Shown piece after piece: positions 38,889-53,502 of a DNA stretch of 64,000 bases. Source of the stretch: Sinonovacula constricta (Eukaryota > Mollusca > Bivalvia > Cardiida > Solecurtidae). The notes below the pieces were generated by a model. The model saw only the letters and a list, made by a program, of their open reading frames with translations, ran no database searches and was not told the origin of the DNA. The stretch spans positions 31,395,380-31,459,379 of the forward strand of contig CM017567.1 of the NCBI GenBank assembly GCA_007844125.1, in the 5' to 3' direction. The number at the start of each line of letters is the position of its first letter. The stretch's first letter is position 1. The position numbers were made by a program, and so were the translations under genes.

Positions 38889-41155
38889 GGGATTCTGTAA
38901 AATACAATGTTTTATTGGCTTTAGTCTTTGTAATTTTTAATTTGCTTTAAAATACGTCAAAAGAACATTTTGAACTTGACTTGAACATTAACAATTTTAG
39001 ATTAAAATCCTAAGAAAACATACATCAGTCATAATCAATACAAGTAAGCAGCAACTTATGAACTATTCAAAAGTCTTACATCACGGTTGCTTTTATGGGC
39101 TTTAGTGAAAGTATATATTTTCAAAGTATTGCCTATATTACAGCGAAAGAGTATAGGGGCATTTCTATAATACCATTTCCTTAGTCGTCCGTCTTTATGC
39201 ATTGCTAGGCCATAATCATTACAATACCTTGCTCTGTACAATTCATATTCAATTGTTTTTCTTGCTTTTATGATTAACACGTTAGTGACAAACATGTAAA
39301 TTAGCATAACGAGTCAGCAACTAACCTATGTATTTACTATCAAAACTCCATAAATGTAAATTAGTCACTTTTAGATTGCGCTGTTTCTGCTTTTACCAAC
39401 TATGTTTAGTTTAAATGGCAACCTGAAGTCGTAAGCAGAAAATGGGCATGTTGACTCATGATATTGATCTTATTGGCACCCTTTATTTTGTCTGAAGGCT
39501 GAAATACATTGTTAATGTGCACTAAATGTTTTTAAGCAAAAACATCCTAATGCACTCAATACATCACAGAATGATAAAACCACCTTACGCTTGATTTTAA
39601 TTGATATCAGACCTATGTTGACAGAAATAGTATTTCGGCTGTAGGATTCCGAGGTACGTCTGCACAGCCAGGAAATGTAGGAAATGCTACACATAGAACA
39701 AATAACAAAGAAAAATCGACATGACGCAATCTAATTACCTTATAAATTGACGAAAAGGCATTTTTTTTCTGTTTAAAATGTTACGTGTACTTTAGCCAAG
39801 GGAAGATAAAATAAAAATAGTCTCTCCAGCATACTGTGTGTGGTCCTGCAAAAAAGTCGATATGACGAGTAATTCATCAGGACACTAGACTTTACCAACA
39901 AAAACATAATGTTCCTTGTTGTGCTGACAAAAGCACATCAGGGATTCTAGTCGTAAATGCACAGAGGTCATCTCCTTAGCATATTTAGAAAGTAAACTGT
40001 TTTTGTTACGAATTGGTTTGCTAAAATTACAATAGCGTAAACCAGGCATTGTATAAACATACTGTGCCCTGTTTATTTATACAAAAACAAGCGTTGAGAT
40101 GTTGATGTGCTATATAAGATTAGCCAATAATTAGATAACTGACTATAACAGACACGTACAGGTGAAAATTGTAAGAGTTACGTGAAACAGTGACAAAGAC
40201 ATTGATTTGCAGGTCCGACTTGTATATTCACAAGCGACATGTATCGGAGCTTTGACTTTTATTTAGAAGAACGCCACATAAACCATATGGGAAATATTGT
40301 TTTCGATTAGTACAGTTTAATGCTAATTTCTACCATTACAGCTGCCATTTAAGCACCCTAAGCGCATTTTCTAAAGCAAAATTGATCGTCTTAAAAACAA
40401 GTACCAAAGATGCTGTCATAAAATTGAGTCAATACTGACATAGTGCATTTTTGCATAAAATGATAAAGTTATTGTAATACCGCCACAAACAAAAATATTG
40501 AAATGCAAATATAGACGTGCATGTCTAACACTATTACACTTATAAATCCGGTTACAATCTTTCGCACAAACATGAACCATTAGCTAGTCTTAAACACTAG
40601 TGTAACACAGTCGTATTAGATATACTCACAAATACTCGTGCATATATGGACATGTAAAACATAAATGCATGCTAATATATTTTCCAATTATATACGGTTT
40701 AAGTTAATTTAATTTAGGTTTAAATTAGTTTTTACTTCTTTTCATCTAAAAAATCTAAATTAATATTGTTAATTAAAACGAAAAAATTAAAACAAAAACC
40801 TCCGTTTGAAATGTATTTTCAGCATGTTGACTTTACATTGGTTTAAATGGATGATCATAAAATAATGAAACAAATCTTTAAAAAATAGATTATTAACAGG
40901 TTTCTACATCAAACAATACAATATAAGAATTATTATTCTTCCCATATCAAACCGATACATGTATATAAGTATCTACCGTTATAGATTTTATTTCGGGCTA
41001 TTTCACTAAATGGCGAGAATATTTACGAATCTTAATAAAAGTCATTAGGTCGATCGGTCTTACTTGAAGTTATGTTTAAATATTTCTTCATTTCTTTGAT
41101 ATTTCATATATGAATTACAACAAATATTTATTTTGAACACGAAACAATTCATAAC

Positions 41156-41178
41156 AAAAAAAAAAAAAAAAAAAAAAA
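41156..41178. repeat. Poly-A run
   Basis: About 23 consecutive A. No element with a matching body was recognised beside it. Confidence 0.9.
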
Positions 41179-41599
41179 GACAAAACAACAACACTGTTGC
41201 GAGACATAAGAGACATACAAACTTCGGCAAAAGGACCTGATATGCTGTTGTTTCTTCTTAATGAGAATCAGTGTGTCTGAAATCCACATCATAATGAGAC
41301 ATTTCATTGAAGAGGTTATTGAAGAATGTATATCTTTAATATTGAGCAAGCTTAACTTTTGTCGAAAAATGAAACAAACGTAACATTTACTAGAAAGATA
41401 TGGCAATAAACAAAATAAATCAGTTTTTAATTTATTGTTACGAAGTAGCTATTGCTGTCTATCTGCTTACGCCTTATCATGCATGCAGAACTAACACCGG
41501 TCAATGTTCCATGTAGATTTAAATTTGGCACTAGAACACATGCAAGGAATGACATATAAACACTGAATCGAGACACTACCCACAGTAAACCTCCACAAT

Positions 41600-41665
41600 T
41601 TTCTAACGACCCGTCGACAGATAACCAAGAGAGCGCCTTACAAACCAGGTTTAAGCACCCCATTC
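41600..41665 (-). repeat. Possible short fragment of repeat R1
   Basis: GGGGTGCTTAAACCTGGTTT on the minus strand resembles the middle of R1; similarity fades within about 40 bases. Confidence 0.3.
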
Positions 41666-43157
41666 AAAGATGGTAACTGTTGGTTGTCTTTTTGTGTACG
41701 CTTTCTCGTCTTTAAGATCTTGTCACTATTACATTGCCTTTGTTTAGTGATATTTTAGATTAAAATATATGTGGTAATTCTTATAGGATGTTTTTTGTTT
41801 GTTTTTTTATTTTCCTAGTGATTTCTACTAAAAGGAATTAGGAACTTACTCGATGAGCTTTACCATATTTACTAAATATTTGCTGACACAATCCGTAAAA
41901 ATATAAAATTCAACTTAAACAAAAGTAAATAGCGTTTAAGGAATGACCACACACCCGCTATTGTGTCTTTATCATAAAAATACACAAGACCGTTCTATTC
42001 AACAACAAGATTCAAGAGGCGAAGATCTATTTTGTAAATATCAATAAAACTGACAGTTTCAATAAAGCAAAATAAGGTATTAAAAATTAAACATTGTTCG
42101 GTCAAACTGGCAAAGAGCGGACTATATCAGGTATGATCTTTTCATTTGTCGGTACCTAAGAGAGGCATCCAAATCAATGGCTTAACCATGAAATCACTTA
42201 GTTAATAGCCAGTATCCGGTAAAGCCTAGACATTCGGTTGTTGATGTTATGAGTCGGTAACAGTTGGGTCTCAATCAATGCTCTTGACCAAAAGTCTGGA
42301 CGTTAAGAACCAGCAATTAAATTCTCTGTTACGATGTATCAACAAACAGTTACTGTTTATTGCAAATGGCTGTCAAAGTGTCAAGATTGAACAACACAGT
42401 TGCACATTTTTTGTTTTCTTTCGTTTTTAAAGTACAGTAATTTATTTAAGACTAAACTTATTGTACATGTATTTCTCTTTCCCATGTGCAATTACATGTC
42501 TTGAAATTTTGCATATCACCATAACTACGTTTTAATTTCGTTTGATCGACAAAATCATTTGGATTGAAAGGCAACCTAACTGCCATTTTATGTTAGTTCG
42601 CAATAAGGATTTGCGTGAAAATTAAAAACCATTGATATATGTCTTTTTCTTTCGGCAATGGGATAGATATCTGGTACAAAGTCATTACTTACTGAAAAAA
42701 TGGTACACAAAATTGTTTTAAAATTCATGTTAATAATTTCAACGTCCTGGCTATTCTTGAATCAAATTAGTGTTGATTGATACTAAAGGTGACATGCCTT
42801 AGAACAAATTCTGACAAATATCTGAAAAAGAAGACAGCGTCGCTTGCGTGAGGTAGACTTCTGTTGCTGTGAATATTTATAAAAAGGATACATCTTATTT
42901 TCTTCATTGTCACTACATATTGATAGCTAAGTATTGCCTGTGGGCACGACATTACGGCATAACTTTAAATGAAGCACATTACATAAAAATACATATAGTT
43001 AGTCATGTATCTTTATACTCATTTCGATTCACAGCTTGATAGTTCCATTATTTTTTTTCTGATACGTTAATAGGGCCTAGTCCTATGCTTAGTACGTATA
43101 TAACAAAAATATACAGTGCCAGTTAAGGGCAAACGTGAAAAAAACAGACGAGAGACG

Positions 43158-43475
43158 ATAAGAATATATGGCAAAATTCTATAGGCATTGTAACATATAC
43201 CAAAATTTGGAAAGGTACAGGATAAACGTATTCACATACAAGCCATGTAAAAGGAAGAGCAGATATATGATGAGTCATTAAACATAAAGGGCAAACCAGA
43301 CAGTTACCGCCTTGAATCGGTCAGTCTGCAATATGGACCGACTAGGGTGCTTAAACCGGTTTTACTGAGCTCTAACCTTGCATTTGCTGATGGGTTTCTC
43401 CAATGCAAGCAATAAAAAGAAAACCTATATAAATGTCCAAATTTAAAGGACACTATGTGTTCAACACTATCTTTA
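43158..43475 (+). repeat. Dispersed repeat R1, copy c
   Basis: Follows copy b along its length with more substitutions: ATAAGAATATATGGCAAAAT, GATGAGTCATTAAAC, AGTCTGcaatatggaCCGACT, GGGTGCTTAAACCGG and CACTATGTGTTCAACAC. Confidence 0.8.
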
Positions 43476-43479
43476 CACT

Positions 43480-46400
43480 AAATAATTGGATTTATCTGAA
43501 AAATTGTAAATCAACATGTTATTGCTGTTTATTGTTAGTATACGGTTTACTAAATATATAAATATATATATATACATATTTACGTATTATTTGAAAGCAG
43601 AAGTTGTATTATAATTCTGAATTTGTGATAACGCAAAGAAATGACAATCTCTCTGTGGACAATATCTATTTGTATTTATGTTCACCCAACCGATTGGATA
43701 AAAATTAAAGATTACATATCCATTGGAATTATCAGAATATATATATTTGCTCTTACAACGTTTTGGCTTGTAACTTTTATGATAACTCTATCTTCCACCG
43801 TGGGAATAGAGTCCCAGTCGGGGTGAATTGCTAAAGAAGGGTTAAGCACACAGTTGGTTCCTTTTGCTGACTGACCATTCCAATTGTTTACCTCTATTTG
43901 TTTAATGCCTCGGTACAGATTGTATCACGTTTACATGTGGCGTGCATGTTAATAGCTTTGTCCTCTGTCTTTATAAATTTTAGTCGCAATGCTTAGAAAG
44001 TTTTTTTTTCTTATTTCCTTAATTATATTTTAACATCGTCTAGCTGACGTAAACATTCCGGAATCTTCCTCCAGATAGTTGGACGCCACTTTAATAACAG
44101 CCATAGTTTTGCAAAAAACAAACCTCTGCGAAGCTAGTGGTCGCGAATAGTTCATAACATAGTGGCTTTCATAATAGACACGTGCTGGCAAGATCATTGG
44201 ATTGGATACTTGCATCATTCACTTTGGTTCAATCGATATCTATCTTGTAAGCTTGCTATTTTGCATTGAACAACGAACAATGCATAAAGCTGACTTAGAT
44301 CCATAAACACAGGCGTGTTGTCAACGTTTTAAAGAGCATAAGAAAAGTAAGTATATATAAAAACTCTTTTATACATGTACGATGTGAAAACTGCCCACTC
44401 ACAAAATCATTTCTGACTGGACGAATAGAAAAAATACTTAACTCAGCCACGAAAGCTTTAGATTGTTAAGTCGGCAAAAGGACTTGAAATGGCCAGTGAG
44501 GAAAATATATACTGGGGTACTTAAGGGTTTTGAAAATGGCATTTATTGGTGGTCGGTCTCACCAAAGATAACGCTATACTGTGAAATCACTTGATTAGTT
44601 TATAATATACAGAAATATCATAAGGGAAGAGGTCTCGTAAAACAATTAGTCACACTTGAACCGAATGTGTGTACTGAACTACCATTGGTCAGTAACAGTA
44701 TAATCCCCTCCACTTTCCTCTTGCCACTACAGTCTGAGGCTGGGTCCAGCCGATTAGACCCACCCAACCCCATCGCCCTTCCCCAAACCTTTCACTTCCC
44801 ACTGTAATCGTAGTGTGAAGCAAAACAATGCTAAATTCCAATTTTGCCTTTAAGACTGTCTTTAATCCGGTGTATAAAGGTTCGACCTTGCATTTCCTTA
44901 GAGTGGTTAGGAGGATGTAAATAAGATATCATACCAAACTGTAACTATCAGAAAAAAGGCAGACAAAGGTAATTGCGAGGTTTATAGTCTTCTTCTACGC
45001 CGATTGTATATTCAACCGACCTCACTGTTTTCACCCTGGCCAATAAATCCCATATGAGCAGTTAAAAGGTTATGTACATGACCCGAATGACCCTCGCAGT
45101 ACCTATTTGACATATTTTCGTCCGAATCATTGACTCCCCACCAAAAGAAATAAACACATTTTGAGGATTATTAATTCTTCAATAATATGTTGTTGTTTTT
45201 GATGCGCTTTGTTTGTTATTTTTATCATTATTTAAATCTTTACGCCATGATTGTTAATTAAATTAAAGTTTTACTATACACTGATAAAAGTCATTATACT
45301 AAACAGGCATTATGGGTTTGTTTTAACAACTTCTGTTATTGTAGTTGTTTTTAAATATGTCTCATGTTATATGACAGCTTAAAATCTTAACTGAAGACAG
45401 AGCTAAATAAGCTTCTGTGGACACGATCCATGAAACTGATCACGCGATATTTGTTCATAAGCAAGACTCTTTACTGCAACTTGCTTTAGGAACTAAGTGC
45501 CTGAGAACAAGCTCTACTGACAAAGTCAGCATTTGAAATTAACCAATATTTGTATTACTATTATTCCGAATTCTGGGTTTCCCAATCGGCATAAGAGAGA
45601 ATACTTTAAAACGAAACAAGAAATAACTATTTACATGAACCGCTGTCAACCATTTTGCATGGCCACCTATAAAAATGCATCTTTTCAATCCAGCCTTTCA
45701 CCAACAACAAAATTACACTTTTATCTTTACTTGCAATTTTCTTTACTTGATTGATTTAATAATTAATATGAACAGCTTTAAGGTTTGACAGAGACAGTTT
45801 GATGTAATATTGTTTTTATGGAGTATAATTTAATCGTGACTGTGAGGTTCACTCCTGAATGCTTTGTTTCTGTTTTTAATTGCATTTGTTACCTAGATTC
45901 TCTTCAAGTCGATAATTTTATCACATTAATTTAATTGTGTATATATGCAGTAATTACAACCACTCTTACCTGCAATTATATGTTTTTCTAAAAATTATAT
46001 CTAACAATTAATGTTAGAAAGGAATTTGCGTCATAATCAGTTTTTAAATGACGATTTATTTGCATATTTACACACATATGATACTTCTTCATTTAACGTT
46101 TGGCTTTTTAATTCACCGAGTAAACAAAGTTTTAAGCTATTTAATAAAACATACACATTAGAAAAATCTGATTTCAATATACATTCATTATTGATCTCTT
46201 TATAATTGACAGGTTCAACACAGAACTAATACATACTACTTTTTGGTTAATGCACAGTGCATAGATTACTAAAACACAACATAAGCAAGTCTAAAGCCAA
46301 ATTGGAACTATATGCTATATAATTTTGTCATAATCGACACCACACACAAACAGTTATGAAATGCGCACGATGAAGCAAATAGATTTACACAATTATGAGA

Positions 46401-47560
46401 TATTTGAATATATGTTATTTTAGCGTTGTTTTAGTTAGAATAGCATTCGGGGCAATTGCAGAATGGAATCGAATTTTCGATAATACTCGGTAGGCGTTGT
46501 TAAAGTGTTTGACATTTGAATTGATGTTTATTACTGTTGGAAACCAGACCTTAAAACGTGAATTTGGTTTTTAATTGTTACAATAATGATGGCAAATCAG
46601 ATATTCCAATTACGCCTACCAGGGTGTCCCTAATTAGAACTTTGATCGTGAGGTAAATTGTGTATCCATCACGTTTTTTAGTTTTGGTGCACATTTTCAC
46701 GTGTACGGTTTTGTTTAGTACATAACGTAGTATATGAGTGTTCCTTTTATTTCTCTAATCGTGTTAATATTGTTGTTTTTTAATAATTGTTTTAGTATGT
46801 AAAAAGGTAACGTTCAGTGTTACACTTATTTGTAAAAGTGGTGTTTCTTTTCTAGAGGGTTTGTGGTTTTAATAAAATTAAAATATAGGAATATTAACAT
46901 GTGAATTGAAAAAAAGGCATAACAAAAATGTATGCCTTTGCATTATCTTTGTTTAACCTTGCACCGTCCTAAACTGCAATTAAATAAATAGCTATGAGTG
47001 ATTTCTGTTTGTTTTATTTTGTTTCTTTTATTGTTGTTTGTTTTATTCTTTGCTGCTGTTTTTGTTATTTTTCTGGCGAATTAATTTGTTTATTTGTAAT
47101 CCGAAGTCCTTACATATCAAGAGCAATCAAATTCACTATCAAAATCAATATCTTAACGTAGTAAACGACAAAAAATTATTTCGAGTCCATTTAACTGCGT
47201 TCGTAGTATTGCTCTCTTGATATTTTAAGAAATGCTTTTTCTAATTAACTCAACCCATAAAAGTAAGTTTTAATTCACAAAACGTAATTATTATAAAGGT
47301 TGTATACATATTTTTCAGGGCAAATGTTGAACATTAAAATCTTCTTCGATAATTTACTTTGGAATGAAGTGATAATTCGCTATGCTTTACTTTTTTATGC
47401 TATATTGAGATTAACTGCCAGCATTATACAACTGAATTTTAATTTAATTATCTGTGTTGTCGCAGATGCTGGTTTCATGACAGATATTAGTTAACATAAT
47501 ACTGGTTTGGGTGACACCTACATTCTGAAGCATACTCTGGATCTGTTTTTTGTTTTTTGA
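43480..47560. other. No gene recognised
   Basis: The only compositional outlier is a C-rich patch at 44700-44815, which shows no open frame or repeat similarity I can name. Confidence 0.4.
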
Positions 47561-47564
47561 AATA

Positions 47565-47797
47565 CATCGCAGAGAACATTTATGATCGTTATAGCAACGT
47601 CCATCTTTTTGGTGGAGAAAGACCCCAGATACATGTCTGGGTAGAACCACCGGTGCACGGTGCACCACAATCCAACTGGAAGACGCTCTCGCATTAAGTC
47701 CTGCACCAATAACCGGACTCGAACCCACGCGGTAAGAGGCTTAGCAGCCAAAAGAGTTACAAATCGGCATTCTTACCATTATGCCAAGAACACCCCT
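47565..47797 (-). mobile_element. tRNA-derived SINE, family S1, copy B
   Basis: The minus strand head carries A-box GGCATAATGGTAAGAAT (47785-47769) and a perfect B-box GGTTCGAGTCC (47725-47715). Then come GGACTTAATGCGAGAG, GGTGCACCG and the tail GACGTTGCTATAACGATCAT. This is the best-preserved copy of the family here. Confidence 0.8.
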
Positions 47798-48520
47798 AGG
47801 CATATTCTTGAACATTTTGAAATATATGAAAGTGTACTCTGAGAACACACTGTGTATTGAAAACAGAACTAGCACAACTGTATAATCATAACAGTAAAAT
47901 GCACAAAAAAGCAGAATAGTGAAAGAAATGAGACGAGGGAATACACAAACTAGGAAACAAATGGCATAGCTTCGGAATTTCCCTAGGCGCTTTTACATTC
48001 ATGTTTTAACTTGAAGTAGTCACTCATGAATGGTCTGAATGCAAAAGGTAACTGGGAAATATTCTGTAAGATCATCAAATGATTATAAGTATAATCAAAC
48101 AAAGCTTAATATATTTTAATTAATATAAGTAATTATACATCATATTCAATATCTTATTAATCATTGAAGGTCATCCGGTATATTTAAAACGTGTTCAAAT
48201 AATTTATGGATGACATTGGAGTTTGCATTATCATTATTGCCATTACAAATCCACGTGGATGTTCCACGATGTACCACGTGACTATCCACCTACAACCATT
48301 TCTAACTCTATGTTAGATCTAGACCACATAAATCCATGTAGTTACTTTTTAATATCCAAAAGCGGTCTGATTCCAAGTGCTTAACAAATATAAAAATCAA
48401 CTTTATTTACGTGAAAGTCTGACATACAAGTACCCTAGTATTCATCTCATACCCTCGTAATTTGAACTCTAAGCAATATGTTAAATTCAATGCATTCATT
48501 TACTTTTTTTTTTCATTTTG

Positions 48521-48533
48521 TGTGTGTGTGTGT
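48521..48533. repeat. Short TG tract
   Basis: About 13 bases of alternating T and G. Confidence 0.8.
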
Positions 48534-49335
48534 TAAAATTGTTTCAAGTGTTCCCACGCGGTGAGGGCTGTTAAAAGGGCTATATCTGATTATATTTGGT
48601 TAGAGTGCATGTTTATTGACCAAACTGTAGGAACGATTGGTAAGATCAAGAAAACATTACCAGTTGAAATACATTTCAGACTAGACCTGAAGAAAACAAT
48701 TATGTTCAATTGCCGTCTTATTATCACAAATCTTAATATAGATACATCATAATAAAACAAAAACGAGATAAATCAGTTCATTTCGTCCACTATTTTCGCC
48801 AGACTTGCCGTTGATTAAGAAACACATAGTCTACGTCAACTCAGCTATTGTCACCTAAGAAAGTGCCGTGTTCGTGTTTGCTTACTTAAGTAAGATAGAA
48901 CGTTGATTTCGAAAATATGTATCAGCAATAAAAGTTAGAACTTAAGACAAGCAAATGCATGTATTTTATCATTTTCATGTATTATGACCATATGTCTTAG
49001 GCCATTGAAATTCTACTAGCTGGAAAATTAAATAAGGCATTTTAACAAATGCATCAGTGCCTCTGACATTCAAAATCCCTGACTATAAAATGATCCAGGG
49101 CATTAGAACTCCGTTCAATTGCAATTATATTGAACGAAAGAGATGTCTACATGTATGTTATAGACGACACATTCCTGCTCCCCTAAATGTTGGCATCAGG
49201 GCTAATTAGGTTTATACGACTGTCTTACGAAATAATGTCAACGTTGGTGCGGTCATTTTACATAGCTTCTTTTGTAGATCCTAAACAACTCGAATGTCTT
49301 TTTATGGATTTTCTTGTTCAGACTTCAGGAAACAA

Positions 49336-49352
49336 TGTGTGTGTGTGTGTGT

Positions 49353-49426
<74 letters not shown>
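49336..49426. repeat. TG microsatellite, 91 bases
   Basis: A TG tract with a single TA interruption. It causes false C-V and H-T frames on the two strands. Confidence 0.97.
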
Positions 49427-49429
<3 letters not shown>

Positions 49430-50942
49430 ACTCTCTCTTTCTTACTATAATTAAATACAGCAAATATTCAATATAATGGAGATTTACCAAATCGTTCATC
49501 ACGGACCATAGGGACATTGCGCTTAACCACGGCAAAACAACTACACGGTGTTAAATCACTTACTGCTATCAGCTACTTTAGGTCTAGACCGTTGGTCAAG
49601 TCTACTGAAAAAAAAACTAACTGTAACCGCCCATAACATTATATGCCAGCTGATCATTGATAATGTATCCCACTTCAGTCTGTGTTTAGTCATACATGAC
49701 CTGTGATTTATAATACGTAACTTGTGATTAATCACATATAATTTGCCATAAGTCATACAAATCAATGGCACAATCATTCCTAGCCCCTTTGGAGAGATGG
49801 TTTGATGCAGTTAGTCAAATTATCATTTTGCCATTTCATAGGTTGCAATGATAAATGAAATTAAGACGACACATTATCGAATTTGGAGATCCTATAACTA
49901 GTCTCCAGCAATTATATCACCTAGTTGCAGTCGTGATAAAGAAATTTCTTTTATTTCTCTTTAAGCATCTGTTGCGATAAAACTGAATATATAGAACAGA
50001 AAAGTCTAACTTCATACTGCCTAATTTTAAGAATAAGTCTTCCTTAAAAAACATTGAAAAACATTGTACGTATAACTTTTATCTGGATTATGGTATGCCA
50101 ATCAGTGATATCACGTCAAACATTCTTTTTACTTGTTTTATTTTTGTCAACGAGTACTTTGTTTTCTTGTAATTGTTTTGTAATGTTTCTTTTTCATTTT
50201 AATGAACATGTTTTTTTTTCAATTACACAAACTTAAGCTTCAAAAATATGGCCCTTAAAGCAATACTTGACTTTTTTTAAAATACTATCTTACAACAGCT
50301 TCTCATTCACGCATACATGTATAGGATGTAACATATAGTCAGCATGCAATAAATTCTCCTTATTGTTGCAGCTTTAGTTTTGGTAGATATTGTATCGCAA
50401 TTGATAATCCTATCATCTATTTCATTCTTCTCTTCAACGATGTGTTATTTGTTCTTTTAATTTCTCCACATTTTATCATTTCTCGATTTGAAGTTATTTT
50501 TCTTTATATTTATGCTCCCTAAACATGGCCTTGAATCCCAAGAATTAAAATGAAATATATTTTGACAACATAATCCGATAAAAAGTGTTATATGTTACTA
50601 TTATTATGCGTGTTATAGGATGATAAATTATCATGATGTCCTTGAAACCTTACAGTGTATTGTATCCATCGACAGGGGTAATCTTACTAAAGAACGATCC
50701 CTGTCGTGATAGGAGAAACTGGTAACTAGTTTATAATTCTTAATATAGCTGCATTCTCAATAACAGATGACACATTCATTTGAAAATACAGTTATTTATA
50801 CCTAAGCATATAAAAGAGAGGATTGTGAAACTAACGAGTTTTAAGTATGATTATTAATATTGGCATAGCTGTCTAACCTTACTTTTTGCCTTATAACAAA
50901 ACCTGAATATATATCGATGCGACCCATTTTGTAGAATTTTAG

Positions 50943-51310
50943 ATAAGAATATATGACAAAGTCCTATGAGTATTGCAACATATACCAAACTCCGAAAAGG
51001 CACAGAACAAAGGTATTTCACATGCAAGTCACGCGAAAAGTAAGAACAAATTTGTGATGAGTCATTTAAGGTAAAGAGCAAACCCGACAGTTACCGCCTT
51101 GAAACGGTCAGTCGGCAATATGGACCGACTGGGGTGCTTAAACCGGTTTTACAGAGCTCTAACCTCGCACTTCCTGACGAGTTTCTCAAATGCAAGCAAC
51201 GAAAAGAAAAACTATCTATTTGAAAACAAAATGTCCATGCGCTGATATTTTCTATACGTTGTGACGAAAGTAGTGACGTCATCGAAAAATAATGTCCACA
51301 TAGTGTTCAG
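50943..51310 (+). repeat. Dispersed repeat R1, copy b (longest)
   Basis: Starts ATAAGAATATATGACAAAGT. It contains GATGAGTCATTTAA, the AGTCGG...CCGACT hairpin, GGGGTGCTTAAACCGG, GAGCTCTAACCT and CAAGCAACGAAAAG, and ends near ATGTCCACATAGTGTT. No tRNA-like boxes, terminal inverted repeats or coding frame were recognised, so its class (MITE, SINE of another origin, or fragment of something larger) is open. Confidence 0.85.
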
Positions 51311-51314
51311 AAAC

Positions 51315-53183
51315 GGAATATGGTATTTTTTCGATTTGAAAAACAACACAAAAATGGTTGACCACAAATAAAATTAACTTTCCATGTACATAGAGTGGCT
51401 TATAATGGTGGAGAGCGTCAGGATTAGGGGAGTAAAATTATTTTAACTGGAATCGTTGGTTAAAGTAATAAGCATACAAATCCGATTCCTGACTGTACTT
51501 CTGTGTATAATACGCTTGGTAATCGCTTGATCCATCATTTCCTTCACTATTATTTAGACCCTGTGGAAAACAAAAACAAAACAAAACACACAAAACACAC
51601 ACAAAATTATCTTCTTACATATACGCTCAAGCTACGCACAAACTGCTTAAAACGTCTAAAGGTAAGCTCAGTTTTACCTTAAATGAGAAGGGGAATAACA
51701 CAATCGTGTTAAATGTCCACCAAGAAAAGGGGTTTCTTTAGAAACAACTTTGATTAAAATCGTGTGTGCATTTGTAAATAAAAAACGTTTATCAAGTAAA
51801 TGCGATATATATATATTATATTTCTTAAACTTCAATGCACTTGTTTGATTGTTGTTGTTGTTTCTTTATGCTTTTGTTGGTTGTCTTTGAAGTCTTAGGA
51901 GTCGTGACCCTTTTATTGTCAGTACAAATCACCATCAAGTTATCAATACCGCCATATTGCTGTATATTGTGCTTTATGTTTTAACAGTTCTAACAAAAGC
52001 AAAAACTAATTTAATGTGAAACTTTTTACGGGATCTTGTTATTTAAAGGGCGGGCTATGTTATCGAGTGTTTGGGTTCTTTGGGTAAGTTTATGCTCATA
52101 ATACTTAAGCCCAAACTTGTTTACACGTATTCACAAGTGTAAATGGCCGGTTAAAACAGAATGTGCCGTATATTTTGCAATCTCAGCATTGTAGTCTTAA
52201 CATCGTGTGTCGCTAGATTCAATTTAATTAGGCCATTTTCCCATAATAATAATGGTTCGAAGGTTGTAAAAACAAGCAATTCAATTTTTTGGAAATGGGG
52301 TATTATCTTTTCCCATCGAGCCAATTATTGGCTGCTACCACTGAGGCATGACGACTGAAGTTTGAATGTTTTATTTTAATCTTTTCCTTGGAAATACGCG
52401 AGGTCGAATTGAAACAATACGGGAAACCGAATCAGCAAAACGAGCATTGTCATTTAAAAGTCAATGTTATTTTAAATCATGGTTTTAATCATGGGTTAAC
52501 CTAAAATCGAACGAGGGCTCGAAGTAATGAAGAATCTTTGAACTTGTGCGTGATGTCATCTTTTAAGCAGTTAATTGGGTATTGCTGATCTAATAAATAA
52601 GACCATTGAGAATGTCCGCAAGATCAAGTTCAAAATCGAGACATGAATATCGTAATCAATGCATTTAACTTTCAGCAATAGTTTCAGCATCGGTTTTTAT
52701 CGCAATAATCATCACAATATATTTGTTGGAGGAATAATCTTACTATATGCTGCAAGTACTCAACATTGTATGCTATGTTCGGTATTCATAGCAGGTTTTA
52801 TCCATTAACTTGGATATCGTTACGTGTATAGTTTGTTTTCTACATTAAGGTTATTTCACTAAAATAAATTTGGCAAAGATTTGCCTACTGAAATCAAAGA
52901 CCAATTTAGTTACATATGCCACGATGTCATTCGGTTATACTTGGGACAATGATTTATAATATGAGCGGTCCTCTGTGTAAAAATAATTTTCTTTGCGCAC
53001 AATGTGATCTTACTAATAATAAATAGACTCCTGGAAAAACACAATTTGATGCATAACTTTTTCGAAACCTAGCGCAGGTTACATTTTATATGTTTTGTAC
53101 AAGCGTTTGTTGTTATTTTGTTTTTATACAACAATGTAATTAATATTATATATAGTCTATATATAGTCCATGTATATATATAT

Positions 53184-53271
<88 letters not shown>

Positions 53272-53317
53272 CTATATCATATATATATTTATATATCTAT
53301 ATATCTATCTATATATA

Positions 53318-53375
<58 letters not shown>

Positions 53376-53462
53376 TCTCTCTATCTTGTGTGGGTGGGTG
53401 TGGGTGGGTGTGTGTCTATATATATCTATATCTATATTATATATAATATAATATCTAATCTA

Positions 53463-53502
<40 letters not shown>

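Larger units (their letters stand above)
38690..43157. other. No gene recognised
   Basis: A+T-rich DNA following lectin copy 1, with a TTTA repeat, a poly-A run and a possible R1 fragment. Confidence 0.4.
47800..50942. other. No gene recognised
   Basis: Only TG microsatellites; chance frames elsewhere. Confidence 0.4.

Noticed and set aside
47715..47785. A genuine tRNA gene
   Set aside because: The A- and B-box-like sequences are good, but the head belongs to a repeated SINE body and no clean acceptor stem closes around it.
49187..49535. Cysteine-valine and histidine-threonine rich frames
   Set aside because: They are produced by the TG microsatellite.
51091..51282. A 63-codon frame similar to one at 17612-17809 (SARLE-CK-GL), suggesting a small gene family
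   Set aside because: The similarity comes from both frames lying in copies of the dispersed repeat R1.
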